This document shows, in pieces, positions 22,702-34,665 of a DNA stretch of 64,000 nt. The translations under genes were made by a program, and so were the position numbers. The DNA comes from Lepas anatifera. Taxonomy: Eukaryota; Arthropoda; Thecostraca; Lepadidae. The notes beneath the pieces were generated by a model. That model was given only the letters and a program-made list of their open reading frames with translations. It searched no databases and had not been told where the DNA came from. Each line of letters opens with the position of its first letter. Position 1 is the stretch's first letter. The stretch is taken from NCBI GenBank assembly GCA_034440635.1, contig JAOTON010001480.1:434001-498000 (forward strand), read 5' to 3'.

Positions 22702-25700
22702 TCAAAACGATAATCGTAATTCCTCATCAACAAAAGGTCTCCATCTAGATTTAAACTGTTCTAGTCTTCCTTTTCTCTTTGCCGTATACAGCTCGATTTT
22801 AAACAACCTCAATAAGCGAGAGACGAAGTGATTAACGTCCATATTTCCATCACTGAAGCGCTGAGATACAATAAATTGTTTTGCATTTAGAATTATAAAA
22901 TTAATAATTGGTGAGGCCTCAATAGATCCGAAAATAATATTTCTCTCGTTCATGTCAAATTTCCATCGTTGTTCTAGCCTTTGATTCATTTTTGACACCA
23001 ATAGGACCCAAAAGCTACGCACACATTCGCAATTTAAGAAAAAATGTTGAATTGTTTCAATTTCACCACACTGATCACAAAATGGGTCGTCCACAACAGA
23101 TCGAACGCACAAGTACCGTTTCGTTGGGAAAAATCTGTGCAAGATTCTGAATTGTAAATTTTGTAGTTTAGTAGATTGTGTTATCCTAAATGGTAATGAA
23201 TACATCTTTTTCCAATTATCGCCAAAATTTATCGCCTCATTTGTCCATCTTATTTGTGCACTTGGTGTGACCTCTCGTAACCATTTGCTGCGAAAGAATT
23301 TTGAACTAATAAATTTTATATTAACTTCCTTGCTCTTTATGTGTACAGTTGGTTTCGTGAGTCTATTTTCAGGGCTTAATCTTTCACTCCCAGCAATCCA
23401 ACGTCTCCACTGTAAAGGTATAGCTTGATACCAACTCATGTATACAAGCCTATTTAACTTAAGTCCAGGGTAACTTTGTTTAAACTGCTCATAGGTATAA
23501 GCTTGCCCCTCATTATCGAAAAGATCGTCGACTAAAATAATGTCTCGTCTATAAAGTGCAAGAGAAAAAATAGGCTTTCCACCCACACGGATCGCAACAT
23601 TATTCCAAATTAATTGCATTCGAACCTCTGTGCCATTGGTAGGTTCCTTCACCGGGAGACATTCTCTCAACCATCTGAGCATTTCTGTATAAAATGAAGA
23701 AATTCTCGTAGTTTTTATCCAAATATCGCCGTAATTCATGTGTAGAATGTGCTCGTATTTTAACCCCAACCGGTTCAGAAGTATTCTAGACGACACCAGA
23801 TCCTTGTTAGCGAATAATTTGGCGAACCATGAAACTCGTATGCTTTTATAAATACTTTCGACATTGGGCGCATTCATGCCTCCACTTGCGATGTCTTGGA
23901 ACAGAACATCGCGAGATACTTTAGGTGGTCGCCCTCTCCAGATAAACCTCATAATTTTCGACTGTATCATGTTGAGACATTTCTGATTAATCGATACAAC
24001 GGAAGTGATATAAATCAGTCTAGAAATAATGAGAGATTTAGCAATAGTAATCTTTCCCTTTAATGTTAAATCTCGCTGTGACCACTGATTTAGAGTGTTT
24101 TGTATTTTCATCACAATTGGTTGAATGTTATGTTCGTCGCAGTTTTCCGAGGCACTGAATTGTATACCTAGAATTTTGACCTGTTTTGAGGGGGTTGCAC
24201 CGAAAATTTCGTGACAAGAACACTTGCTAGCACCGAGCCACATGAACTGAGATTTTTCTAGGTTTAGCTGAAGACCTGAAATTTTTCCAAAGTTGTTTAT
24301 GATCTCAAGTGCGTTTTCGGCTGAATCTGCGTTGTCGACAAAAAGTGTCGTATCATCGATGTATTGAGAGATTTTTGACTCTACTTGTGACACTTTTATC
24401 CCTTTAACGTTTTCGGATGCTCGAATTTTGATTGCTAATATTTCTACCACCAGACAAAATAATAAACTAGATGATGGGCACCCTTGCTGTAATCCTCGCG
24501 AAGGATTGAACCAATGTGATGTATAGCCGTTGTTAATGATTGCAAGTTCAGTGTCTTTATGCAAAAGCTGAATCCACTGGATGAAAAGCGAACCAAAGCC
24601 AAATGTTCTTAAGGTATCGTAGATGAAACCATGCTCAACCGTGTTGAACGCGTTTTGAAAATCCAGAGCAATTAATATACCATTCAAATTATCTTTGTTA
24701 GAATATTTTATAACGTCATCTATCATTCTTAAGTTAAATCCTATATTCCTGCCACGAATTGAGCCTGTTTGGTCCGGTGCAACTAGTTTTGGTATTACCC
24801 GCATGATTCTGTTGGCTAACACTTTAGCCACGATTTTATACACAATATCCAACAAGCAAATCGCTCTTTTGTTCTTCAACTTTTTTGGTCTCCCTTTTTG
24901 GTATCATGGTAATGACAGCCCTTCTCTGCGTGACGAAAAAATGACCCTGTGACTTTGCTTGATTAATATAGTTCATTAAAATAGTTTCCAAGTCAAGCCA
25001 GAAGAACTGAAAAAATTCCTTTGAGAATCCTGAAACTGAGGGAGACTTATTATTTGCCATAACATCAAGCGCTGCTTTACACTCAATGTTTGTTATAGGG
25101 GCATCGGTCAAAGCGCGATCCTCATCGGTCAGTTGCGGGAAATCTAAAGTCCCTAAAAATTCTCTGCAAAGTGAATGACTGTCATCGATCAAATTGTTTT
25201 GTGTGGTTGAATATAAATTTTTAAAATAATCCCTACAAAAATTTAGTATATTCGTATTTCCGGTAACTAACATGTTATCATCAGTCTGAAGAACGTTAAC
25301 CTCCTTTTTAATTTTTCTGTTCCGGCTCAAATTCAGGAAATATTTCGTGGGCCGCTCTCCCTCCTCTATCCATCGAGCCCCACTGAACACCATTGCCCTC
25401 TTTCCCTTCTCCTCCTCTATGTCGTTCACTACATTTTTCAGCTCTTGGTACTGCTGTATGAGTTCGTCACTGGGGTTTGTAGCCATTTGACTCTCACATT
25501 TTTCTAATATTAGCATAAATTTTTCATTCTCTTTACGCCTTTCTTTCCCAATTTCTTTCCATCTCCTGATACTGATGACTCGAATGTTGCTTGAGAACAG
25601 TTCTAACTTTAAACCCCAATCAGAAATTCCGCATATATACCTCCTCTCCTGTCGTTGCCTTTTGCATCTCTAACTTGGCTAAATGGATGAACTTGCTATC

Positions 25701-26504
25701 TTGAAGGAGATCGTTTCTGAAGCGAAATAGCCCAGGGCCCTTATTCGAAGCGAAAATAACAATTTCTGCAGTTACTATACTGTGATCGCTTAAGATTGAT
25801 GGTTTAATTTCGGACCTATTCACAACATGATTAGAAATAATACGTCTGCCTCCAAAAATATAATCGATTCGCGATTGCTGCACAGGAGCTGTTAGACGTT
25901 TCCATGTGTAGCGGGTCAATTCAGGGTTCTTGTGTCGCCACAAGTCTATCAAATCATGCTCCTGAAGAATGTTGTTAAGCTTTCTTGATGCATTAGATGG
26001 ACGGAATCTCACATTACTTGTTTCTCGTTCCGTTAGATGTGCATTCATGTCACCGCAAATTAACAGATAGCCTTTCTCGACGTCAGACAAAGATTCAATT
26101 TTATCATTTAGCAAAGTGAAAAATTCTAGTTGCTCTCTCTGTTTGTTCTGGGTGGGTGCATATACTGCTATCAACTTAACACAACAATTTTCAAACGCCA
26201 AATCCAAAATCAAAAGTCGTCCGTTTTCCTCTATGTGAGTGGCATTTACTGTGCAGGTACCTTGCAATGATTTCGGCATGAGCACAGCTACACCACATTC
26301 GCTACCACTGCGACCATGGGACAAAATAATTTGACTTCCCCATTCTCTCTGCCAAAAGGTGTTATCATTTCGGTTTGAATGAGTTTCCTGTAACACTACC
26401 ACATAATTCGGAAAGTTAACGTGAAGGAACCGGAAAATGGAGCGTCTTTTCGTTACCTGACGTAAACCTCTAACGTTAAAGGTTAAGACCTTCAGCTCTG
26501 GCAT
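22702..26504 (-). pseudogene. LINE ORF2: endonuclease-reverse transcriptase, frameshifted
   Basis: About 1,265 codons. The N-terminal 294 residues (26504-25620) are an exonuclease-endonuclease-phosphatase domain. It has LTFNVRGL near residue 7, the catalytic Glu in QETH near 41, GDMNAH, RIDYIF and the SDHS histidine, so all key residues are present. A frameshift near 25620-25650 moves the reading into the frame of 25516-24836. A second one lies at an A6 run (plus-strand T6, 24881-24886), just before the LKNKRAICLL motif. The remaining 725 codons hold reverse transcriptase motif A (IALDFQNAF), motif B (GLQQGCPSSSLLF), motif C (YIDD) and a C-terminal zinc motif C-x2-C-x7-H-x4-C (CDQCGEIETIQHFFLNC). 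The enzyme would nick target DNA and prime reverse transcription from it. This copy cannot make an intact protein. Confidence 0.92.
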
Positions 26505-28001
26505 TTTATTTAAAGTATCTCATCCAATTCAAGTCATAAACTCTCATCCCATTGGAGCTATTTTGATCGAGCCGCGTGAGGATCTTATCACGTGATGACC
26601 AGAGATGGGAGATGCGGAGTGGAACATAACTAGCGCCACCTACCATTAGTTGACTGAATTAGGGTTTCCATTGTGACCGGCTCGACGATTCAGCACAAGA
26701 AAATCCTTGAATCTTGCATTTACAAAGAAGAAATAATAAATACTGTGGGTTCGTAATCTATGCATCGACAAGCTGAGGCTTAAATAGCTGCTATGTACTA
26801 GTTTTTTCTTTCCTCCCTGCCCACCACACCAGCCACCAAACGACATTTTTAGCTCCCCACCCCAGCCATGCTTTCCTAACCCCCTCCTTCACTAAACATC
26901 ATTTTGTGTTAACACTGACCCCGCCAGACACGAGGACGGGGCCCCGGGCAGCCAGCGTGCGACCGAGGCGCTTATAGTATCTGCTGCCAAATTACAATTG
27001 AACAAATGTACCTATGCTGCTCTGGTCATCTAACACAGGACGTGATTCCGACCAACATGGCCTCGGCTATCGGATTATGCAGCCTTACACGCAAAACACA
27101 CACCGACACTCTGTTGATGAACAGTGCACATTAGAATCAATAACATAGGAATGAACATCAGCTTACAGTTCTCTTTGACGAGAGAAGCCAGGATCCCCGG
27201 CGGCCGCCCACGGGGGTGCATCTGGGATGTGCTGTCGGAAGGTTGTGCGCCGACCAAACGTTGAGCCCGAGAGATGTCGCGCGGGCGGCCGCCGAGGAGC
27301 CCGGGACACAGCGTTATGAGCTGCGGATACATTCACCTATTTTAGTCGTATGGCAAGTATCCTGCTACACATCAATTTCATTATTCAAAACATTACATCA
27401 CAATATTCTGGCTTTACCATAAAGTTCAGCAAATGGATTCTCAATCAACTATGTCCATGCTCCAGCTTAAAGTAATGTTTCTATTGGATTTACGGGCTTA
27501 ATAATTACACAAGCTATACGGCGACAGCCTTTTAAGACACACAGATAAATTCCGGATGATTACTCAAATTATTTCCTGCTGGGTAAGTGCCAATACATTT
27601 CCAGATGCACAATGATGAGAGTTACAAGATATGACGATTATATTATGCATCAACCACCCCATAGCAGTAATACAGTAAGAGACCAGTAAGATGAAAACCC
27701 GCAGAGTCGGAAATACCCAGTTACCAATCTCCAACGCAGATTGAAGCCGAATACCAACTCCAGTGGTGATTTTCAGACTAGGTGGACTGAAAAAACGCGA
27801 TGTCCTGTGTTTTCCTGGGACACGGGAGGTCCGGCACCATCTGCATGACAACTGCCCGTGATTCCGACACACGAGACTCGAAATACCCCCGTGAAGCCAT
27901 GCAAACGCAAACATATAACATACAATTACAAGCACCAGTTTTGTTCGAATTCACTAACTCAAAGCATTATGTTTTACTGAATCCATCAACACCTATCCCG
28001 A
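26505..28001 (-). other. LINE inter-ORF region, possibly containing an unrecognised insertion
   Basis: About 1.5 kb separates ORF1 from ORF2, which is longer than usual for L1-type elements. It contains a GC-rich patch with inverted arms CGGCGGCCGCCC (27198-27209) and GGGCGGCCGCCG (27284-27295), and a C-rich pyrimidine stretch near 26800-26890. No domain or clear insertion boundary could be identified. Confidence 0.45.
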
Positions 28002-30117
28002 TTATTTGCCTGAGTTCACGAGAGACCTCGCTCCATCATGAACCGCAGCTGCATCATCACCACCAGCGTCCATTGTCGCTCCATGTCCCGCCTCCGTCTG
28101 CCTTCCCGGAGTCGCCGCCCGGAAACTCTCCACCGCACCTACCACGGGCCCCGGCCGGGGGCCTCCCGTCGCCTCCGGAGAGCGGCGGGTCCCCTCCGCC
28201 GTAGACGCCGGGCCAAACAGACGGCCACCAGGCCGCGACCCCGGAGCCGGGCGCGGGCCACGTCGTAGCTGGTCGCGCCGGTCTCCCAACCGCCAGCCGC
28301 GCTGCTGCCCACGACGATCAGGCAGCTCCGGAAGCTTGCCACCCAACAAGTTCCGCAGCTGTTCCTGGCTCTTCACCATGATGTTTGCTCCTTTTGGAGT
28401 CGTGCGGCAGTACACAAAGCCACGGCGCGTAAAAACGGACGCGACCTTACTGCCGTTCTCGGGGCCGCGCGCAGCGAGCAACAGCTGATAGATTCGCTGC
28501 ATGTCCGGCACCAGCGACTCATTAATAAACAGTGGCGCCATCTCTGACTGCGCCGGAGCACCACCGCGGCTATGAGAGACCCGCTCTCCGGCCATGCCAC
28601 GCCCCGGGAACAGCTCAAAGCGGCGTTCGAAAACAGTGTCCCGGACACTCCTCCTTAGAAATTTTACGATGACTTTCGAGTCCGACTCCAAGCGATGGGC
28701 GACTTGGATATCATCTGACGAAAGCAGGAGTCCTGGGAAGCGAGAATTGAGGACCTCGACCACTCTAGGCACCATATCTTCTCCCTGAGTGCGGTTCCCA
28801 AATGCCCCACAAGTCAGAATCAGAGATGAAAGACGCCGATTTCGGTCAATTCCATCCAGCCTGTCACGCAGCTCCTCGTTTTCCTCCTTTCTCTGCTGGC
28901 ATTCCTTCTTCAGATCAGTTATAGCCCTATCTTTGTCGAAAATTTCACTTTCCAATACCTCCAGTCTTTTTTCCATACATTCAAATTTCCTTTCTAGCGC
29001 TTTGATGATTTGGTCGTTGCCTTTCTCTATGAGGTCCTTAACACGCGCATTGACGGGGGGCGGGTACCCGCCCCCCTCGGGTTTTTCGGAGTTAGTAGAA
29101 AAACGGCGGCGCGTAGCGCCACCGTACTTGGTATACCTTTTCCTTCATCATTTTTACAACTTCTGTGAAAATTTTAAGGTTAGGTCGTCTCAGGTCAGGT
29201 CACCAGTACAGGTCAAGTGACCAGACCTCAAAAAAGTTTAAGATAGCATAAGTCGGAGCAGGGTGAACTTATCCGATTGAAACTCATATCACATAATAGC
29301 CCTACCGAGTTCTCTAAAATATGTTCCGGTATTTTTGATATCGATGACCTAAGGTCAGGTACGACGCATGACCTCTCCATTGGAAATAAATGGGAAAAAT
29401 GGTTTTTACGGAATAACTCAGTCTCTGATGGTGATAGAGCATTTATTTTAGCTGCATTAGACTCGCCTGGGCTTTGCGGTTCTAATGATATGCATTTTAT
29501 ATAATTTGACCCTGACCTGACCTCAGGTCAGGTCAAATCTTTGATTTGACCTAGCAAGGTCAAATTATATATCATTCGATTCGGCTTGCTAAGAGGATTC
29601 ATATAGTTTAAGTCGTTTTGCTCTATCTTTACTTGTTCAGATGTAATGCCCGAAAAACTGAATTTTACATGTTATTCCTATGACGGGCATGTTTTGACCT
29701 CTCGTGACCTTAACTGTGACCTGACAAAGAAATGGTTCAAATGTTTTCGATGGAGAAGTGGATGGGCAGCCCAACGCCGTTTACCGTTTTTCGCTACCTA
29801 CCGTGGTTCTCGAGATCTTAGGGGGCGGGTACCCGCCCCCCGTCAATGCGAAGGTGGCTCAGACCCCCGTCAATGCGCGTGTTAATCGCCTCTAGAGTGA
29901 CGACAGCTCTGGCCGAACCCACCTCAGTATGCGGACGTGGCGATTTGTGATCATCTGGTTTTCTGATATTTTTTTGACGCTTCCTTTCCAGGTTACGTGT
30001 CATTTCACTCACTGATAGTTGTCGTTTCGTCCTGGAAGCCGTATCAGTGCCGGTACCGGATGCTGCATCGGTAAAAACCGAATCTCGGTCATTATCACTG
30101 AACTCAGTGTCCGACAT
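28002..30117 (-). pseudogene. LINE ORF1 (L1 ORF1p-like), interrupted by a MITE
   Basis: RNA-binding ORF1 protein of an L1/Tx1 LINE. The N-terminal part (30117-29885, 78 codons, acidic then basic) runs into a TTAA-flanked MITE at 29038-29885. The rest resumes at 29037. Removing the MITE together with one TTAA keeps the frame: Glu-Ala-Ile continues as Lys-Asp-Leu-Ile, giving about 423 residues. Past the break come a predicted coiled coil (MEKRLEVLESEI and following heptads), an RRM-like region (RRLSSLILTCGAFGN to VIVKFLRR), a C-terminal domain (PLFINESLVPDMQRIYQLL) and a basic, Gly/Pro/Arg-rich tail. The sequence from 28976 alone could be translated but would lack the N-terminus. Confidence 0.88.
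29038..29885 (+). mobile_element. TTAA-flanked MITE, family T1, copy A (inside LINE ORF1)
   Basis: Non-autonomous DNA transposon, 848 bp including both TTAA copies. Termini are CACGCGCATTGACGGGG inside each TTAA. Subterminal GGCGGGTACCCGCC palindromes lie near both ends. The interior is rich in AGGTCA/TGACCT half-sites, including AGGTCAGGTCA, and in a palindrome around 29510-29540. There is no transposase frame. The TTAA target fits piggyBac or Kolobok-type transposases. Other copies are at 42667-43527, 45838-46680 and 48601-49449. Confidence 0.9.
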
Positions 30118-30345
30118 GCTGATCTGTCACGCACTCGCACAATCAAAATTCGCAACAGATTATATCTAAGCTGGAAAGCATCCGAGTCCACACCATCTAG
30201 CTCACAAAGCGTATTCCACTGTGAAAATCAGCGCCCCGCAGACACCAAGCCGCCCGGCGCCCCGCGCCTCACACCTATCGGTTCACAACATACCCGGGAG
30301 CGACCCAGGCACGTCCTCACCCGGCGACCGGTCAGTGCTGACTGG
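30118..30345 (-). other. LINE 5' leader
   Basis: About 230 bp upstream of ORF1. The half nearest the target duplication is GC-rich, as is common for LINE internal promoters. No specific promoter motif is claimed. It ends at the right target duplication. Confidence 0.55.
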
Positions 30346-30355
30346 AGCATGATGT
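30346..30355. repeat. LINE target-site duplication, right copy
   Basis: AGCATGATGT followed by ATTACATTTAAGTAAAGG, which continues the M4/M1 junction broken at 22067. Confidence 0.88.
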
Positions 30356-31310
30356 ATTACATTTAAGTAAAGGTAGACTGGTGTTGCAATGATATGCAGC
30401 CTGTTGCAATGGCAAGATATGTCTCTTACCTAGCTGCATGCAAAATTTCATTTCCCTGTAATGAATCTAACCACCCTAAACCCCGGTGTGAAGCAAAAAT
30501 GAACCTATAAAAGTACCACTTTGAAATATATTTTACGACTTATAGCTCGGACGCCGTAAGAGATAAGGGGAGGGGGTATGAGTGAGAAAAATGACGGCAC
30601 CAAAGTTTGCTATCCAGCCGTGTTAAGTTCAATACCCTAGCTATCATGTTCTGGAAACCAGGGGGCTGAGAAGAAAAAGTTTCAAAACTTATAATTTATT
30701 TTTGCCTATAAAATAAAAAGTTTCAGTCTGAAAGTTCTTATCTCTAAATATATAATAAGAGAGGCTATTCTCTTTTTTTATCTGAAATGGAAACTAAATT
30801 TTATTAATTAGATCCGAAGATATAAGGGTTTGAATGATATTTTGGAAATACAGACCTTCACGGAATAGGCCAAAAAGGACCCTCAAATTTCCGTTTTCAT
30901 TTTTTTGTGTTTGTGCAGAACTGCATAAACAGGCTTATAAGTGGATATTTGACTTAGAACCTGAACTGCCGTAGCTTCAGATATTTCGAGCCTATAGTTT
31001 AGACCATGAGTTTTATGTCAAATTTAGGGTGCAAAGTTTAAAAGTTAATTTAGAGACTTAAATTTAAAACTTTTTCTTTCCAACTTTTTGTGTGAACTAC
31101 AAATTTCCCTCATGTAAAAGGGTGCAAGTTTGAAGAGTCTAGATGAATTGGAAAAAAATAGAAAAATAAAAGTTAAAAATCACATAATGCAAAATTCTGG
31201 GCAAAATTTTGAAAATTTTGAAAATTGACAACCGTTGTGCTTATTCATTTGGAAGTGCCTTCTATCCACATAAGTTTTAGGTCTCTGATACCAGCGCTCA
31301 GAACAGACAA
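30356..31310. repeat. M1 module, copy 4
   Basis: M1 copy that continues the array after the LINE. It is somewhat more diverged than the other copies (several indels around 30530-30800). Confidence 0.75.
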
Positions 31311-31369
31311 CAACAACAACAACAGACCTCGGCCTGCGACCTCGGCAAGTGCCGCTCCGGCGCAGGAGA

Positions 31370-32410
31370 AGCCGGTGACAATGTACGTTAGGCAAACAGT
31401 TCGATTGACAGGCCAGTGTTTTCAGCAGTATGATACTTATCCCAACGCAATGTTGGGACTTTAGGTCTTGTTTTCTCATTATGAGTCCATTCAATCCCCT
31501 GTGTAAGCCCATGTTTTCCTAAATTAGCATGTCTCTGCACACTGTGCCACGTTTGCCCTCTGTTAATGTCATCACATAAATAAACACACGTATAATGTTT
31601 GTTTTGTTAAGCAAAGACCGGGCATGACCAGAAGAAAGGAGACACAATATAAACTATGATGGGTTTGCCGACCGTATTTCACCTATACCTGCATATTTTC
31701 ACCCAATGCAGCCTATTTGTTACCGAGTTAGCTTCGGTAACCCTATGTCCTAGTCCGCATGAGCAGTAACGTCTGCAGTGAATGAGAGCGAAGATACCGT
31801 TATAATTGGCTGAAGTATGTTGGTATGCTGTGTGTTTGTCTCCTGGTCTAAATTATCCCTTATAGCCTATTATTCCTTAGAATTCCTACAGAGCATGTGC
31901 AGCACAGTACAGCGTCATAATGCCGCCAATTGGGATTAGCAGATAGTATTCTGCTTTTACTCGCAAAGATTGAGCAAAATCGGTCGATTGGCTCCCGAGA
32001 TAGCCTCAATGACCATAAAATCTAATGCGCATGCGCACTGACCTTTGTAGTTATTAAGGGTGAGAAAAAGTTCATGCTAAATTTAAGCATGTTGGCTCTC
32101 CTCTGTTCATTTCTTCCTCTGAAATATCCTCAACTTTAAGGCTTAATTTGATAATTTCTACTGCGCATGCGCAGAGCAGTGCAACTTCAATTTGAAATTT
32201 TTGTTTTTATTCCGTGTAATTATCTTGTTCACAAAATTTGAAGGAAATCGACCCGTAGGTTGCTGAGATGGCCTCTGTTACACTTAGTTTCACTGCGCAT
32301 GTGCAGTGACCTTTCATTGACCTGAAGACCACATTCGAAATCTGCATGACCGATTGTCACTCATTGGTATGGTTGGATAACTTGGAACAGGATGCAACGA
32401 GGTTTATGTA
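31370..32410. repeat. M2 module, copy 8
   Basis: Palindrome cores at 31757 (GCATGA), 31893 (GCATGT), 32029, 32165 and 32297. The first three intervals are exactly 136 bp although the first two cores have mutated; the last is 132 bp. Confidence 0.82.
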
Positions 32411-33285
32411 TCATTTATATGTCTAAACACGGGGGCGGATACAAGGGGTGAGGCTAGGGGCTTAATCCCCCATGTGAAAAGTCCTACAGCTATGGCATAG
32501 GCGGAGGATGTTTCAAAGCAATGATCAGGATGCTCAAAAGAATGGGTGAATTCAGGGTGGTGGGGGAAGGGGGTATAGGGGCACGTGCCCCCTTGATCGA
32601 CCCTCGGCGCCCCTTGAAATGGCCACGGCGCCCCCTTAGACATTTGATGGCGCCGCTTGAAATGGCACTGCCCACCCTCTTAAGATCCGAATATCTGCGC
32701 CCATCGGAAGGATTTTGCGTCCACTTGATAGCTTTTGCCGGTCAAAAGTGAGGCCCTCCGGTTCTGGATTACACCCCTTCCCCCGGGACGATTTCTCCCC
32801 TCTCGGAAATATTTGATCCGCTTTACTCGAGCCCCTTAGCTCCTCCCCCATACTGATGTCCTGGATCCGCCTATGCTCGAGCTCCTTAGCCCCACCTCCG
32901 TACTGATGTCCTGGATCCGGCTATGCTTGAGCTCCTTAGCCCCACCCCTGAACTTATGTCCTGGATCCGCCTATGATCGAGCACCTTAGGCCCATCCCGG
33001 CACTGATGCCCTGGGTCCGCCTATGCTCCTTAGCCCCACCCCCGTACTGATGTCCTGGATCCGCCTATGCTCGAACTCCTTATGCCCATCCCCGTACTGA
33101 TGTCCTGGATCCGCCTATTCTCGAGCTCCTTAGCCCCACCCCCTTACTTATGTCCTGGATCCGCCTATGCTCGAACTCCGAAGCCCCACCTGATAGGTTT
33201 TGCCGGTCAAAAGTGGCGTCCCCCTGGTCCGGATGGCCCCCCCCGAGGTGCCCCCTCCGATCGGCAATCCTGGATCCGCCTATGG
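32410..33285. repeat. M3b module, copy 5 (diverged leader, short minisatellite)
   Basis: Leader starting GGCGGATACAAGGGG, then about seven 50-bp monomers (32850-33185). Leader-like sequence then returns and ends in CCTGGATCCGCCTATG, directly abutting a truncated M4. That shows the monomer core as a true module terminus. Confidence 0.78.
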
Positions 33286-33770
33286 ATAGATGATAAAATT
33301 TTATTGGACGAAAACAATATGACGGGTATAACAAAGAGATTGACGCAAAAGCCCGAAGGCTTAAGTGGTGGGGCCTCTCTTATCTCTCTCATAAAACACA
33401 TCACTTTTTACCGTACGTATCACACACATACACAGTAAGATTTGGGCACCCATAAAGAAACAAATCACAACAAACCAAACAAGCATACCAGTTCCTGACC
33501 ACCATTTTGTTTTTTATTCGTCGCAAGTCGCCACCGCGAGCGGGACCCTACCGAACGGCCGCCAACCGGCCGGCCGAGTGATCCGCTGCATGCACTCGGA
33601 TAGAAATGTTATGCCTTTCTTGCACGCATTCACCGGCTGCAGCCTACCGCCGCAGAACACAAGCTCCATGCAAGAAGGGCAGAATGACGTCACTCCTGCT
33701 GCGGGAAAAAGGTGACCGAAGTATTTTGGCCCTCAGTAGCGAACTAGTCATCGGAGCGTCATGAAACAAA
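33286..33770. repeat. Truncated M4 fused to truncated M3a
   Basis: M4 sequence breaks near 33580 (CCGGCCGAGTGATCCGC) and continues as the 3' part of M3a (ATGCACTCGGATAGAAATG onward). The fusion marks a deletion or recombination between array units. Confidence 0.75.
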
Positions 33771-34665
33771 AACGGCAGAGCTCATAATCTCCCATACTAC
33801 AAGTATAGAGAGAGCCATAGATTTCAGTTGAGTATAAAGGCACTTTATCACGTGATGAATCTATTACAACCTATGAAAACCGCATCAAATTCAGTCTTTA
33901 TCATCATATAGCTCAAAACCTATGGGAGACGCGCGGGTATGGTCAGTCAGACGGTTGTAGAACTTGAGCCGGGCTTTTTTGGTACCAATTTCGAAAAGAA
34001 AATTTGGAAATATGTAGTCCTAAATTCCCAAAAAAAACAAAAAATATTGTATTTTTTGCAGAAAAATATTTTCCATTAACTCAGAAATTTGCATTTTGAA
34101 TATGTTGTTGTAATGACAATACCCATCTCAACAAAGAAAACTGCGTTCATAAATGTCCAGAATTTTGAAAGTTATATGGTTTTAAAATTTTAGGCCATAA
34201 TTGCAATGTTTTGGAAAAAGGGCCAAAACTGACCTTCACAATTCTGCTTTTGGTTCAGTTTAGTGTCTATGCAGTAATGCACAGTCCATTCTGTCTGTAA
34301 AAATCCAGTTTAGAACACCAAGCATCACATCTTCAGATATTTCGGACTTATAACTTTGGTAATGCATTTCACTAAAAGTTGGAGGTAAAAGTTTCAAAAA
34401 ATCATTTTGGAAGCACAAATTTGGATTTTTTTCTTCAAACTGTGAGCAACAACTGGTAATTGATTGTGTGTAAAAGAGTGTAAATTTGACAGCTGTAGAC
34501 CAAAAATAGAAAAATAGAAAAATAAAAGTTTATAAAAATATAATCCAAAATTTTGGAAAAGTTTTTGCAAAATTCGAAAATCTGCAGCCGTCGGGATTTT
34601 TTATGGGTTCCTGCGTTTCATCCCTGCAAGTTTCAAGTATCTGATACCAGTCCTCAGAACAGACA
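33770..34665. repeat. M1' module, copy 4
   Basis: AT-rich M1' copy, last full module of the array, ending in the same GATACCAGTCCTCAGAACAG stretch. Confidence 0.75.

Larger units (their letters stand above)
22068..30345 (-). mobile_element. L1/Tx1-type LINE, near full length, inactive
   Basis: A two-ORF non-LTR retrotransposon read on the minus strand. In order it has a GC-rich 5' leader (30118-30345), ORF1 (28002-30117, broken by a MITE), an inter-ORF stretch (26505-28001), ORF2 with endonuclease and reverse transcriptase (22702-26504), a 3' region (22074-22701) and a short poly-A (T-run at 22068-22073 on the plus strand). A 10-bp duplication, AGCATGATGT, flanks it exactly. ORF1 type, the apurinic-like endonuclease at the start of ORF2 and the C-terminal zinc motif fit the L1/Tx1 group. 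It is dead through the ORF1 insertion and ORF2 frameshifts. Without the MITE it would be about 7.4 kb. Confidence 0.9.

Noticed and set aside
28038..28342. Basic Arg-rich frames opposite LINE ORF1
   Set aside because: They are shadows of the GC-rich C-terminal tail of ORF1 on the opposite strand.
22702..30117. Retroviral or endogenous-virus origin of the reverse transcriptase
   Set aside because: There are no LTRs, protease, integrase or envelope; endonuclease type, ORF1 type and poly-A with target duplication identify a LINE.
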